The notes beneath the pieces were generated by a model. It ran no database searches, was not told the DNA's origin, and worked only from the letters and a program-made list of their open reading frames with translations. Both the position numbers and the translations under genes were made by a program. This document shows positions 27,095-34,764 of a stretch of DNA of 64,000 nucleotides, in pieces. This stretch comes from Ignavibacteriales bacterium (GTDB lineage Bacteria; Bacteroidota; Ignavibacteria; UBA10030). The stretch spans positions 186,001 to 250,000 of the forward strand of contig JAPLFR010000001.1 in assembly GCA_026390575.1 (NCBI GenBank), given 5' to 3'. Numbering within the stretch: position 1 is the first letter of the stretch; each line of letters begins with the position of its first letter.

Positions 27095-28513
27095 ATGTTA
27101 CTTGTTGGCGTGACGGGACCTGTCGGATCTGGGAAAACTTCGTTGTTGCTCCAATTGACAACGTGGTTCCAACAGCAACATAAAGGCGTCGAAGGATTTC
27201 TTGCGATAGGGGAAGATCGCCCTTCACCCAATCGAGGTGCAGGTTGTTACCGACTGCAAATGATAGCCTCTGGACGTGAACTCCTCTATGCGACGCGCGA
27301 TGAATCGAAAATACCGCCGTATGTATTCGAAATTGAAACTGAACGGTTGCTTCAAGAATGGGCAGAACAAATTAAATTGAAGGGTGCCCCGGCACTTGTC
27401 GTTCTTGATGAGTTTAGTTCATTGGAAACTTCGGGAAAAGGACACGCAAAACTTTGGAACTCAATACAATCCTCGAATGCTCCTCTTGTGGTCATTGCAA
27501 TGCGAAGCGGGTTAGTCTCGAATATCGAACAAGTGCTTCACATACAATTTGATGTTTGTATTGATGTTCAGGAAACAGATGCGTGGAATAAACTCCGAAC
27601 CATCTGTGTGGAACATGACGACTGGAAACGTATTGGAGCATATGGCGCTGCGGCGGGAAGTTTTGAAGCAAGTGTGGGAGCGATACTGCACACGGCGCAA
27701 ATCCCTTTTCGAGGAATTGCATTATCGAGTGTGCAGTCTATGGTTATGACCTATGCCGGAGATGGCCTTGGTACTCGCAGTAAAATTGTTTGGGTGCCAT
27801 TTATTGCAGCCGGCATGAAAGCATTGTCTCCGTCGGGAAGTCGATTGAACCCTATGCTTGCGATCAGCGTACAGGGAGTACTTTTTACTGGTGCTACCAT
27901 ACTCTTCGGATGGAATATTTTTGGAATTATGCTGGGCGGTTTTCTCATTGGAGCATGGGCAGCGGCTCAGGGCGTGCTCTTACAGCTTCTCTTTGTTGGC
28001 AGCGATCTTGTACGAATGTATGATGCTGTCCTTCAGTGGATTGGTCAAAAATTGCATCTCCCACCTTTTGGGTTAATTGGCCTCTTGTTCCTCTGGTCAT
28101 CAATAGCCGGAATGTTTTCCTCTGCGGTAACATTATATGCCTATACGAGTCGCCATCGAACACCAGAAAGACTTCAGCGTCTACTTGTGACAGGTGCGGC
28201 ACATTTTGTTGCGGAAGATACAAAACGCTCTTGGAAATCCACGATCAAGCAAAGTTTGCGTGATCTCACTCGGCCGTTCTTTTGGATACCCATCGTCATT
28301 CTCATGGCATTGATTCTTGTATCCGGTTCTTCGTTAGAAAATGTTTTTTGGATTGCTGTGCGTGCATCAACTATTGCAATGGTTTTCTTCTCGCTTGCTC
28401 GAGCATTTGATCCGCGATCATTCCTGCATTGGTTGCGAAAGCGAGGATACTGGGGACCGGCGTACGCTTTTCGTTTAGTATTCTTACCGAATCGAAAAGA
28501 TAGTATTTCGTAA
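27095..28513 (+). CDS. THEP1-like NTPase fused to a multi-pass membrane domain
   Basis: Protein of 472 residues. The N-terminal part (1-175) is a P-loop NTPase resembling the THEP1/NTPase_1 group: Walker A GPVGSGKTS, FLAIGEDRP, and Walker B ALVVLDEFSSLE. The C-terminal part (about 185-460) has roughly seven hydrophobic segments, with landmarks GIALSSVQSMVMTYAGDGLG, FIAAGMKALSPSGSRLNPML and GVLLQLLFVGSDLVRMYDAV. The membrane half could be a transport core, but I do not recognise the family. I chose ATG 27095 rather than TTG 27089. No operon partner: a LysE gene converges on it. Confidence 0.7.
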   Translation: MLLVGVTGPVGSGKTSLLLQLTTWFQQQHKGVEGFLAIGEDRPSPNRGAGCYRLQMIASGRELLYATRDESKIPPYVFEIETERLLQEWAEQIKLKGAPALVVLDEFSSLETSGKGHAKLWNSIQSSNAPLVVIAMRSGLVSNIEQVLHIQFDVCIDVQETDAWNKLRTICVEHDDWKRIGAYGAAAGSFEASVGAILHTAQIPFRGIALSSVQSMVMTYAGDGLGTRSKIVWVPFIAAGMKALSPSGSRLNPMLAISVQGVLFTGATILFGWNIFGIMLGGFLIGAWAAAQGVLLQLLFVGSDLVRMYDAVLQWIGQKLHLPPFGLIGLLFLWSSIAGMFSSAVTLYAYTSRHRTPERLQRLLVTGAAHFVAEDTKRSWKSTIKQSLRDLTRPFFWIPIVILMALILVSGSSLENVFWIAVRASTIAMVFFSLARAFDPRSFLHWLRKRGYWGPAYAFRLVFLPNRKDSIS

Positions 28514-28560
28514 CTGATATTACGCACAACAGATATGACACTTAATAAAGTAATATTGTC

Positions 28561-28638
28561 ATGCCCGATTGCTTTAGTCGGGCATCTTATGTAAAATTCC
28601 CACTTAAAATCCGTGGGAATGACAATTCCTTTTTTTTA
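28561..28638. terminator. Back-to-back terminator hairpins between convergent genes
   Basis: First stem ATGCCCGA/TCGGGCAT (28561-28585). Second stem ATTCCCAC/GTGGGAAT (about 28597-28622) followed by ATGACAATTCC and eight T residues. It serves the + strand gene ending at 28513 and possibly the convergent LysE gene. Confidence 0.6.
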
Positions 28639-28814
28639 TGGTTTGGTAACATGCATTCGTAACAAGAAATTGTGATGGTGCAAGGGGGGGGATCTGGTTC
28701 ATTGATTCGATCTCGGAGATGAGTGGTCACTAACTATTACAGGGCAAAAACTTTTTAGCAGATCATTGCCGATGGGTTATTTGGAAAAAGCAGCCCTCTG
28801 TATTTGAGGCAGGG

Positions 28815-29438
28815 CTAGAATCCTCTTAATCCACTCCAGAGTGCAATGACGCCAAAGAGAGTTAAAAGGGAGCCGGCAACCTTATTGATAATAACAAGCC
28901 CATCTGTTGTGATTCTTTCGCGGAAGAAATGAACGAGACTTGTGAGGAATGAGAACCAGCTTAACGAACCGAGAAAAATACCGGCGACAAAGAAAATTGC
29001 ATAACCATGAATGCCAATAGTTTTATCCAAACCGATACCAGCAAATACAGCGGCAAAAGCGAACAAGGTCATAGGATTCGTTAAAGTGAGAAAAAAAGTA
29101 GAAACGAATGTACGTGTATGTCCATTTTTTCCATTTGTTATTATATCAGTTGACGGATGGGAAAAAAATGTGTGATACCCGAGTATGAGCAAGAGAATGC
29201 CGCCTACGAGACGAAACCAATGCTGCTGTTGAGAAATGAAGTCGGAAATGAGCGTGACACCGAATGCTGCAACGATGCCGTAGACCATATCTGCCGATGC
29301 AGCACTGAGCCCGATAATAATTCCGCGCTTGCTTCCATGCGCAAGTGTTCGCCGGATACAGAGAATTCCGACGGGACCAACCGGCGCCGCAAGTGAAAAT
29401 CCTATTGCAAGACCTTTTAAAAGATAGATCACGTTCAT
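28815..29438 (-). CDS. LysE-family amino-acid exporter
   Basis: Inner-membrane exporter of 207 residues with about six hydrophobic segments. The family signature is near the N-terminus: GLAIGFSLAAPVGPVGILCI, RTLAHGSKRG and GLSAASADMVYG, and the second half has SFFLTLTNP-type STFFLTLTNPMTLFAFAA. I chose ATG 29438, where the membrane protein starts; the open frame to 29579 adds 47 residues with no family similarity. It probably exports amino acids or related small molecules. Confidence 0.88.
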   Translation of the reverse strand: MNVIYLLKGLAIGFSLAAPVGPVGILCIRRTLAHGSKRGIIIGLSAASADMVYGIVAAFGVTLISDFISQQQHWFRLVGGILLLILGYHTFFSHPSTDIITNGKNGHTRTFVSTFFLTLTNPMTLFAFAAVFAGIGLDKTIGIHGYAIFFVAGIFLGSLSWFSFLTSLVHFFRERITTDGLVIINKVAGSLLTLFGVIALWSGLRGF

Positions 29439-29697
29439 ACAGAATGCCCAACAATGGAAATTTCCAATAAAACCATTTTTCTTATAATAAGGGAAGTTTG
29501 TGAAAATCCATAGTGAAAAATGCAGGCAGTTTTTGCTGTAGTAATAATTTATATCATTCTTCAAGGGAATGCGAACCACTCAGGATTTGGAATGGATGGA
29601 TAGCAGAAATATAAATAAATAAATGTCTTGCTGTTGGAGTGGAAAGGGTCTATACTAAATACGCTCAATACGGTTCAAAAAATAATAACAAAAAAAG

Positions 29698-29994
29698 ATG
29701 TCTGTTATGAACATCTACAAAATGCGCGGTCTCGAACTCTTTGATTCTCATAATCGAAGAATTGCCATTACCAGAGGTGAAGATATTTATGATGGCAACA
29801 GTCGGCGAATCGCTACCATTCGCGGTAATTTTCTTTTTGATGCAGATAACAGAAAAATGATGACGGTCCGCGGCGCGAATATTTATGATGCCGCCAACAG
29901 GCGGGTTGCCTCACTTTTAGATGCACAGAAATCGATAGAAGGTGCGTCGACTGAAATGCGATCTGTAGCGCTCTGGTACTGTTTTATTCGATAA
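29698..29994 (+). CDS. Tandem-repeat beta protein (4-fold beta-flower type)
   Basis: Small protein of 98 residues built from four imperfect repeats of about 19-22 residues: YKMRGLELFDSHNRRIAIT, RGEDIYDGNSRRIATI, RGNFLFDADNRKMMTV and RGANIYDAANRRVASL. The pattern I/L-Y/F-D-x-x-N-R-R-I-A-x-I-R-G resembles the beta-flower repeat proteins of bacteria, whose role is unknown. It stands alone and has no signal peptide. The last 25 residues leave the repeat pattern. Confidence 0.7.
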   Translation: MSVMNIYKMRGLELFDSHNRRIAITRGEDIYDGNSRRIATIRGNFLFDADNRKMMTVRGANIYDAANRRVASLLDAQKSIEGASTEMRSVALWYCFIR

Positions 29995-30022
29995 AAAAAA
30001 TCTGCTTTGAAAAGCTTGGAGA

Positions 30023-30643
30023 TTATTCTGTCTTTTTTATCCGTTTAAAGATAGCGTAATGGTTTCCGTAGAGAAGTGGTTTCGTGTAATCTTCTATATC
30101 GAGTCCTTTCAGCGTGCTCCGAATATTTTCTGGATAGCAATAAACGTCCACTTCGCCAATGATGCCATGGTTCTCACGCGACGTGTCAATGGAATACTGT
30201 TGGGCCAACTTGCTAAATTCCTGCCCCTGCTCTAATGCTTCATAAATCGAATCTGCTGTTTCTTTTGTAGCACATAATATTTCAGCTAAGGAAAAAAGCA
30301 ACGGGCTAGCGTAATGCAAGGGTGCTCGTAAATGACACCAAGTGCTGAATGGTTTGCCATTCATTCGCGCGGGAGAAAAATGCCATTGCTTAATAGCACT
30401 GACAGCAAGTGAATCCCATTCGTTGCTGCCGCTGCTTTTTGAAAACCGCACTTGCTCAACAGTACCGTTCTCTAGAACAAACACCGCAAGGCTTATTTCT
30501 GATGGTAACTTTTGAATTGATGTCGGAAGAGCCGGCAGCGGGGACTGGAAAAGTAATTGTGGTGTATCTGATTCGGTATTTTGCTGAATTGGAAAACAGC
30601 CGATGAAACAGGCTGTACATAAACACCAAAGGATGATCTTCAT
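30023..30643 (-). CDS. Lipoprotein with TonB_C-like and parvulin-like domains
   Basis: Predicted lipoprotein of 206 residues; lipobox CFIGC at about 12-16. Residues about 45-112 look like a TonB C-terminal domain (LAVFVLENGTVEQVRFSKSS, WDSLAVSAIKQWHFSPARMN, GKPF). Residues about 118-203 look like a PPIC/parvulin rotamase-type domain (ILCATKETADSIYEALEQGQ, FSKLAQQYSID, GIIGEVDVY, YAIFKRIKK). Neither is usual as a lipoprotein with the other. It is predicted to sit in the envelope, perhaps assisting folding of outer-membrane or exported proteins. The active-site residues of the parvulin part cannot be judged with certainty. Confidence 0.65.
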   Translation of the reverse strand: MKIILWCLCTACFIGCFPIQQNTESDTPQLLFQSPLPALPTSIQKLPSEISLAVFVLENGTVEQVRFSKSSGSNEWDSLAVSAIKQWHFSPARMNGKPFSTWCHLRAPLHYASPLLFSLAEILCATKETADSIYEALEQGQEFSKLAQQYSIDTSRENHGIIGEVDVYCYPENIRSTLKGLDIEDYTKPLLYGNHYAIFKRIKKTE

Positions 30644-30825
30644 AGTTCCTCCTGCAAAAGTATATCAAACCAAAATTCAACATAACTCATGTGAGGACTG
30701 CTCAAATATAGTTAAAATTTAATAATAAAAATCAATCGGCTTTTTTCGATACAGCAACATATCAGTAGAGATCGGAATTGTTTTTCAAACATTTTTTTGG
30801 TATTATTTAAACAATAATGTTATAG

Positions 30826-30900
<75 letters not shown>

Positions 30901-30912
30901 CAATGTAATGTT

Positions 30913-30968
30913 ATAGGTTCTGCGCCAAAGGCGCATGAGCCTTCGGCTCAGAGTCCTATAGGGCCCAC
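30913..30968 (+). repeat. tRNA-Val 3'-end copy carrying two palindromes in the T-loop
   Basis: The copy repeats ATAGGTTC and then GAGTCCTATAGGGCCCAC, identical to bases 30876-30901 of the tRNA region, but exactly 30 bases (30921-30950) are inserted between TTC and GAG of the T-loop. The insert is two abutting perfect 15-base palindromes, TGCGCC-AAA-GGCGCA and TGAGCC-TTC-GGCTCA. No attachment-site partner or integrase gene is nearby. Confidence 0.9.
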
Positions 30969-31041
30969 GATTACATGGAAAAAGTAGAGGTTGGATAAGT
31001 TGTTCAATATCCTGTCCTTCATATAGAGACTTTTACTAAAG

Positions 31042-31065
31042 ATCGGACGTTGATCCGATTTTTTT
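31042..31065 (+). terminator. Hairpin/U-run directly before thrS (possible attenuator)
   Basis: Stem ATCGGA/TCCGAT with a 6-base loop and seven T residues, ending 6 bases before the thrS ATG. It could terminate the tRNA-Val transcript or attenuate the thrS operon. No T-box specifier or long alternative pairing is obvious. The thrS start has no Shine-Dalgarno sequence, since the position is filled by the U-run. Confidence 0.6.
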
Positions 31066-31071
31066 ATACTA

Positions 31072-33012
31072 ATGAGTAAAATAAAAATCACATTCCCTGA
31101 CGGGAACCAGAAAGAATTCGATCGCGATATTACCGGTAAGCAGATTGCTGAAGGTATTAGCAAAGGTCTGGCAAAAGAAGCGCTTGCTGTTGAAGTAAAC
31201 GGAGAAGTATGGGATTTAAGCCGCCCGATAAGCCAGGATGCTTCCTTCAAAATTCTCAAGTGGGCTGATGATGGCGGAAAGCATGCCTACTGGCATAGCT
31301 CTGCTCATTTGATGGCAGAAGCAGTGGAGACATTGTACCCGGGAGCAAAATTCGGTATCGGTCCCGCTATAGAAACCGGTTTTTATTACGACCTTGATCT
31401 TGGCGAGCACAATCTCTCAAAGGATGATCTTCAAAAGATTGAAGATAAAATGAACGAGCTTGCCAATCGTGACGTTCCATATGTCCGTGAGGAAAAAAAG
31501 TGGGAAGAGGCGGTCGAGTATTTCAAAAAGAAAGGTGACCAGTACAAGCTTGAGTTACTGGATGAGTTTAAAGGTCAGGCAATTTCATTATATCACCATG
31601 GAAATTTCACCGATCTTTGCCGTGGGCCGCATCTCCCTTCAACTGGAAAGATCAAAGCCATCAAGCTCTTGAGCGTTGCCGGTGCGTACTGGCGCGGGAA
31701 TGAAAAAAACAAGATGATGCAACGCATCTATGGCGTTACGTTCCCATCAAAGAAAGAACTGGATCAATATTTGTTCCTGCTTGAGGAAGCAAAACGCCGC
31801 GATCATCGTAAGCTGGGGTCCGAGTTAGAACTTTTTCTTCTCACACCGAAAGTTGGAAGCGGTTTGCCGTTGTGGCTTCCGAAGGGAACCATCATCCGCG
31901 AATCGCTTGTAGAATTTTTACGCGACGAACAAAGAAAGCGCGGGTATCAAGCGGTCATTACACCGCATATTGCAAATCTGGAATTGTACAAAACATCGGG
32001 CCATTATCCATATTATAAGGATTCACAGTTCCCACCTATTCAAATGGAAAATGGTGAAGCGTTTCTATTGAAGCCGATGAATTGTCCGCATCATCATCAA
32101 ATTTATTCATTTAAGCCGCGTTCGTATCGCGACTTGCCGATTCGCCTGGCTGAGTTTGGCACTGTCTATCGATATGAACAATCCGGCGAGATGAACGGTC
32201 TCACACGTGTACGCGGATTTACCCAAGACGACGCTCACATCTATTGTGCACACGACCAGTTGAAAGCAGAGGTTAAATCTGTCATCGATTTGACACAATT
32301 GGTGTTTAAAACCTTTGGTATGGAAGTGAAGATTCGCCTGTCTTATCGGGACGATAAGAATGTTGAGAAATACGGCGGTGAAGCTGCCTTCTGGGAACAA
32401 GCGCAGCGCGAGATCCGCGAAGTGGCGGATGAGATGAAACTTGATTACTTTACAGCTTATGGTGAAGCATCCTTCTACGGACCAAAGATCGATTTCATGG
32501 TGAAGGATGCATTGAATCGCACGTGGCAGCTCGGCACCGTTCAAGTAGATTATGTTATGCCTGAGCGGTTTCAATTAGAATATATCGGTCAAGATGGACA
32601 ACGGCACCGTCCGGTGATCATTCATCGAGCACCATTTGGATCATTGGAACGTTTCGTAGGAATTCTCATCGAACATTTTGCCGGAGAATTTCCGTTGTGG
32701 TTGGCACCGACGCAGGTTGCGGTTTTGCCCATCAGCGATGTATTTATGGAGTATGCAAAAGAAATATTTGATGGATTGAAAGCTTCCGGTGTACGTGTTG
32801 AGTTAGACGATCGCAACGAAAAAATCGGATATAAGATTCGCGATTGTGAAACGAAGAAAGTGCCGTATATGCTTGTGGTTGGTGAGAAAGAAAAAGTTGG
32901 CGGCTTAGTTTCAGTTCGCCGGCACAAAAAAGGCGATCAGGGGACAATGAAATTTGAAGAATTCCAAAATCAAATTCTCAATACAATTAAAACAAGAGCA
33001 CTCACAGTTTAG
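31072..33012 (+). CDS. thrS: Threonine--tRNA ligase
   Basis: Class II synthetase of 646 residues that charges tRNA-Thr and edits mis-charged Ser-tRNA. Domains in order: TGS (1-62), editing domain with HSSAHLMAEA (about 76) and the later FTDLCRGPHLP, catalytic core with zinc-ligand Cys in MNCPHHH, motif 2 YEQSGEMNGLTRVRGFTQDD, motif 3 HRAPFGSLERFVGILIEH, and a C-terminal anticodon-binding domain (about 540-640). Motif 3 has PFG where many relatives have ILG. It is full length. It begins the thrS-infC-rpmI-rplT translation operon; infC starts 11 bases after its stop. Confidence 0.98.
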   Translation: MSKIKITFPDGNQKEFDRDITGKQIAEGISKGLAKEALAVEVNGEVWDLSRPISQDASFKILKWADDGGKHAYWHSSAHLMAEAVETLYPGAKFGIGPAIETGFYYDLDLGEHNLSKDDLQKIEDKMNELANRDVPYVREEKKWEEAVEYFKKKGDQYKLELLDEFKGQAISLYHHGNFTDLCRGPHLPSTGKIKAIKLLSVAGAYWRGNEKNKMMQRIYGVTFPSKKELDQYLFLLEEAKRRDHRKLGSELELFLLTPKVGSGLPLWLPKGTIIRESLVEFLRDEQRKRGYQAVITPHIANLELYKTSGHYPYYKDSQFPPIQMENGEAFLLKPMNCPHHHQIYSFKPRSYRDLPIRLAEFGTVYRYEQSGEMNGLTRVRGFTQDDAHIYCAHDQLKAEVKSVIDLTQLVFKTFGMEVKIRLSYRDDKNVEKYGGEAAFWEQAQREIREVADEMKLDYFTAYGEASFYGPKIDFMVKDALNRTWQLGTVQVDYVMPERFQLEYIGQDGQRHRPVIIHRAPFGSLERFVGILIEHFAGEFPLWLAPTQVAVLPISDVFMEYAKEIFDGLKASGVRVELDDRNEKIGYKIRDCETKKVPYMLVVGEKEKVGGLVSVRRHKKGDQGTMKFEEFQNQILNTIKTRALTV

Positions 33013-33023
33013 GAGAAGAACTT

Positions 33024-33581
33024 ATTAAACAAGAACGAGCACGGGTTAATTCCGAAATCAAAGCGCCGCAGGTGCGCGTCATTACAGATGATGGAGCACA
33101 GCTTGGTATTATGACAACTGCCGAGGCACTGCGGCGGGCACAAGAGATGACATCAGATCTCATCGAAATTGTGCCGAATGCAACTCCTCCAGTTGCAAAG
33201 ATCATGGATTTTGGAAAGTATCGGTACGAGCAGGCAAAGCGGGATAAGATTCAGAAAAAGCATCAGCACGTGACGCTTGTAAAGGAAGTTCGGTTTCATC
33301 CGAACACCGACACACATGACTTTGATTTTAAAACTCGACATGCTCGCAATTTTATTCTTGAAGGCAACAAAGTGAAAGCGACTGTTGTATTCAAAGGCCG
33401 CGAGATTACGTATCAGGATCAAGGCAAAGAATTGCTTGTCCGTTTCACAGAAGCGATAGCGGATATTGCCCGTATGGAGCAGGAACCGAAGATGGAAGGG
33501 CGCCAGATGGTATCGTACTTCGTGCCGGAAAAAGCAAAGAAAAAAAGTGTAGAAGTAACCAAACAACAACCAGAGGAATAA
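33024..33581 (+). CDS. infC: Translation initiation factor IF-3, ATT start codon
   Basis: Cytoplasmic factor of 185 residues that binds the 30S subunit, prevents premature 50S joining and proofreads initiation codons. The N-domain (INxEI-type [14 protein letters not shown], then [13 protein letters not shown]) and C-domain ([35 protein letters not shown]) are complete only if translation begins at ATT 33024, which has AGGAG 9 bases upstream; the first ATG/GTG-type codon in frame, GTG 33072, would remove 16 conserved residues. An AUU start on infC is the established basis of IF-3 autoregulation in enterobacteria. Confidence 0.95.
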   Translation: MKQERARVNSEIKAPQVRVITDDGAQLGIMTTAEALRRAQEMTSDLIEIVPNATPPVAKIMDFGKYRYEQAKRDKIQKKHQHVTLVKEVRFHPNTDTHDFDFKTRHARNFILEGNKVKATVVFKGREITYQDQGKELLVRFTEAIADIARMEQEPKMEGRQMVSYFVPEKAKKKSVEVTKQQPEE

Positions 33582-33586
33582 ATCCC

Positions 33587-33781
33587 ATGCCGAAGATGAA
33601 AACCCGGCGCAGTGCCGCTAAATCGTTTAAGGTCACTGCAAGCGGTAAGATTAAACGACGAAAAGCGTTTCGCAGTCATATCTTAACCAGCAAGTCCACA
33701 AAACGCAAACGCCATTTACGCAAATCCGGATTCGTTGCTGAGACGGAAGCGTACAAAGTGCGAAGATTTTTATTAGCATAA
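33587..33781 (+). CDS. rpmI: 50S ribosomal protein L35
   Basis: Basic protein of 64 residues with the bL35 pattern [34 protein letters not shown] and [13 protein letters not shown]. It is a component of the large subunit. It follows infC by 5 bases, with AGAGGAATAAATCCC before the ATG. Confidence 0.98.
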   Translation: MPKMKTRRSAAKSFKVTASGKIKRRKAFRSHILTSKSTKRKRHLRKSGFVAETEAYKVRRFLLA

Positions 33782-33817
33782 ACTGAGTAGTTACGTTGAA
33801 AGAAAGGGTGAAAAGAA

Positions 33818-34165
33818 ATGCCGCGTTCACAAAATAAAGTCGCGTCGCACCGACGGCGCAAAAAATTATTGGCTTCAGCGAAAGGATATTGGGGCGGTCG
33901 CAGTAAGGTTCTGACCGTTGCCAAGCATCACGTTGATAAAGCCGGACAACATGCCTATCGGCATCGCCGGACGAAAAAGCGCGAATTCCGCGCTCTCTGG
34001 ATTGCACGCATCAATGCTGCGGCGCGTATCCATGGCACAACCTATTCCAAGTTGATATTCTCTCTTGAAAAGAAACAAGTAGGAATTAACCGGAAGGTGC
34101 TGGCGGACCTTGCTGCAAATCATAAGGAAGCGTTTGCCGAAGTTGTGAAATTTGCAACTGCGTAA
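33818..34165 (+). CDS. rplT: 50S ribosomal protein L20
   Basis: Early-assembly large-subunit protein of 115 residues. The bL20 signature is visible: [60 protein letters not shown]. In other bacteria L20 represses its operon by binding the rpmI leader; no clear operator is seen in the 36-base gap here. The terminator at 34171 follows. Confidence 0.98.
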   Translation: MPRSQNKVASHRRRKKLLASAKGYWGGRSKVLTVAKHHVDKAGQHAYRHRRTKKREFRALWIARINAAARIHGTTYSKLIFSLEKKQVGINRKVLADLAANHKEAFAEVVKFATA

Positions 34166-34170
34166 TTCTG

Positions 34171-34251
34171 ATCTTCTTACCTGCGTTTATCTGAATGGAC
34201 GCTTACAGCGTTTCATTGAGGATTCATGAAAAGTCGGTAAGAAGATTTTTT
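34171..34251 (+). terminator. Terminator of thrS-infC-rpmI-rplT operon
   Basis: Perfect 11-bp arms ATCTTCTTACC (34171-34181) and GGTAAGAAGAT (34236-34246), 54-base internal loop that holds a smaller TGAAT/ATTCA hairpin, then a run of six T residues. The long loop makes it atypical. Confidence 0.6.
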
Positions 34252-34309
34252 GTTTTGATAGAACAGCGATAATGATCTGCAGTGAATTCAAGTGAGAAGG
34301 GATGATTTA

Positions 34310-34702
34310 TTGCCTATCGTCAAAATAGAAATATATAAAGGTTTTGATGCCGGATATAGAAAAAAAATCCTTGACGGTGTGCATCAAGCGCTGGTAGATT
34401 CATTCAAGATACCGGATTCAGATCGTAATCAGCTGATATATGAATTTGATGATGATAGATTCGAGAGAAACGCAAATAAATCGAGAGCGTTCACCATTAT
34501 AGAAATTACTGCGTTCAAAGGCCGGTCTCGAGAAGCCAAGAGAATGCTCTATCGAAAAATAGCTGAGAATTTAAAAGTCTTGCCGGGAATAGAACCGGAA
34601 GATATTCTCATAACAATCAACGAACCAGAATTAGTTAATTGGGGTATTCATGGCGGCAAATGTGCAGACGAAACTGATATAGGATTTAGTGTCGACATCT
34701 AA
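34310..34702 (+). CDS. Tautomerase-family protein with TTG start
   Basis: Cytoplasmic protein of 130 residues of the Tautomerase_2 (4-OT/MIF-fold) type. Landmarks: PIVKIEIYKGFDAGYRKKIL, VHQALVDSFKIPDSDRNQL, IIEITAFKGRS, NEPELVNWGIHGGK. TTG 34310 is the likely start because the codon after it is CCT, which after Met removal exposes the catalytic Pro1; GTG 34292 would bury that proline 6 residues inside. AAGGGATG lies at the right distance. It lies between the rplT terminator and pheS; its substrate is unknown. Confidence 0.85.
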   Translation: MPIVKIEIYKGFDAGYRKKILDGVHQALVDSFKIPDSDRNQLIYEFDDDRFERNANKSRAFTIIEITAFKGRSREAKRMLYRKIAENLKVLPGIEPEDILITINEPELVNWGIHGGKCADETDIGFSVDI

Positions 34703-34764
34703 CTGATTCATTTTTCTCGTTCTGCATCTAACAAACCATCAATCTAAAGCGATCCATCACTATT

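Noticed and set aside
28680-28735. G-run plus ATCTGGTTC and ATTCGATCTC as another tRNA relic
   Set aside because: Only short blocks match tRNA consensus and no cloverleaf arms pair.
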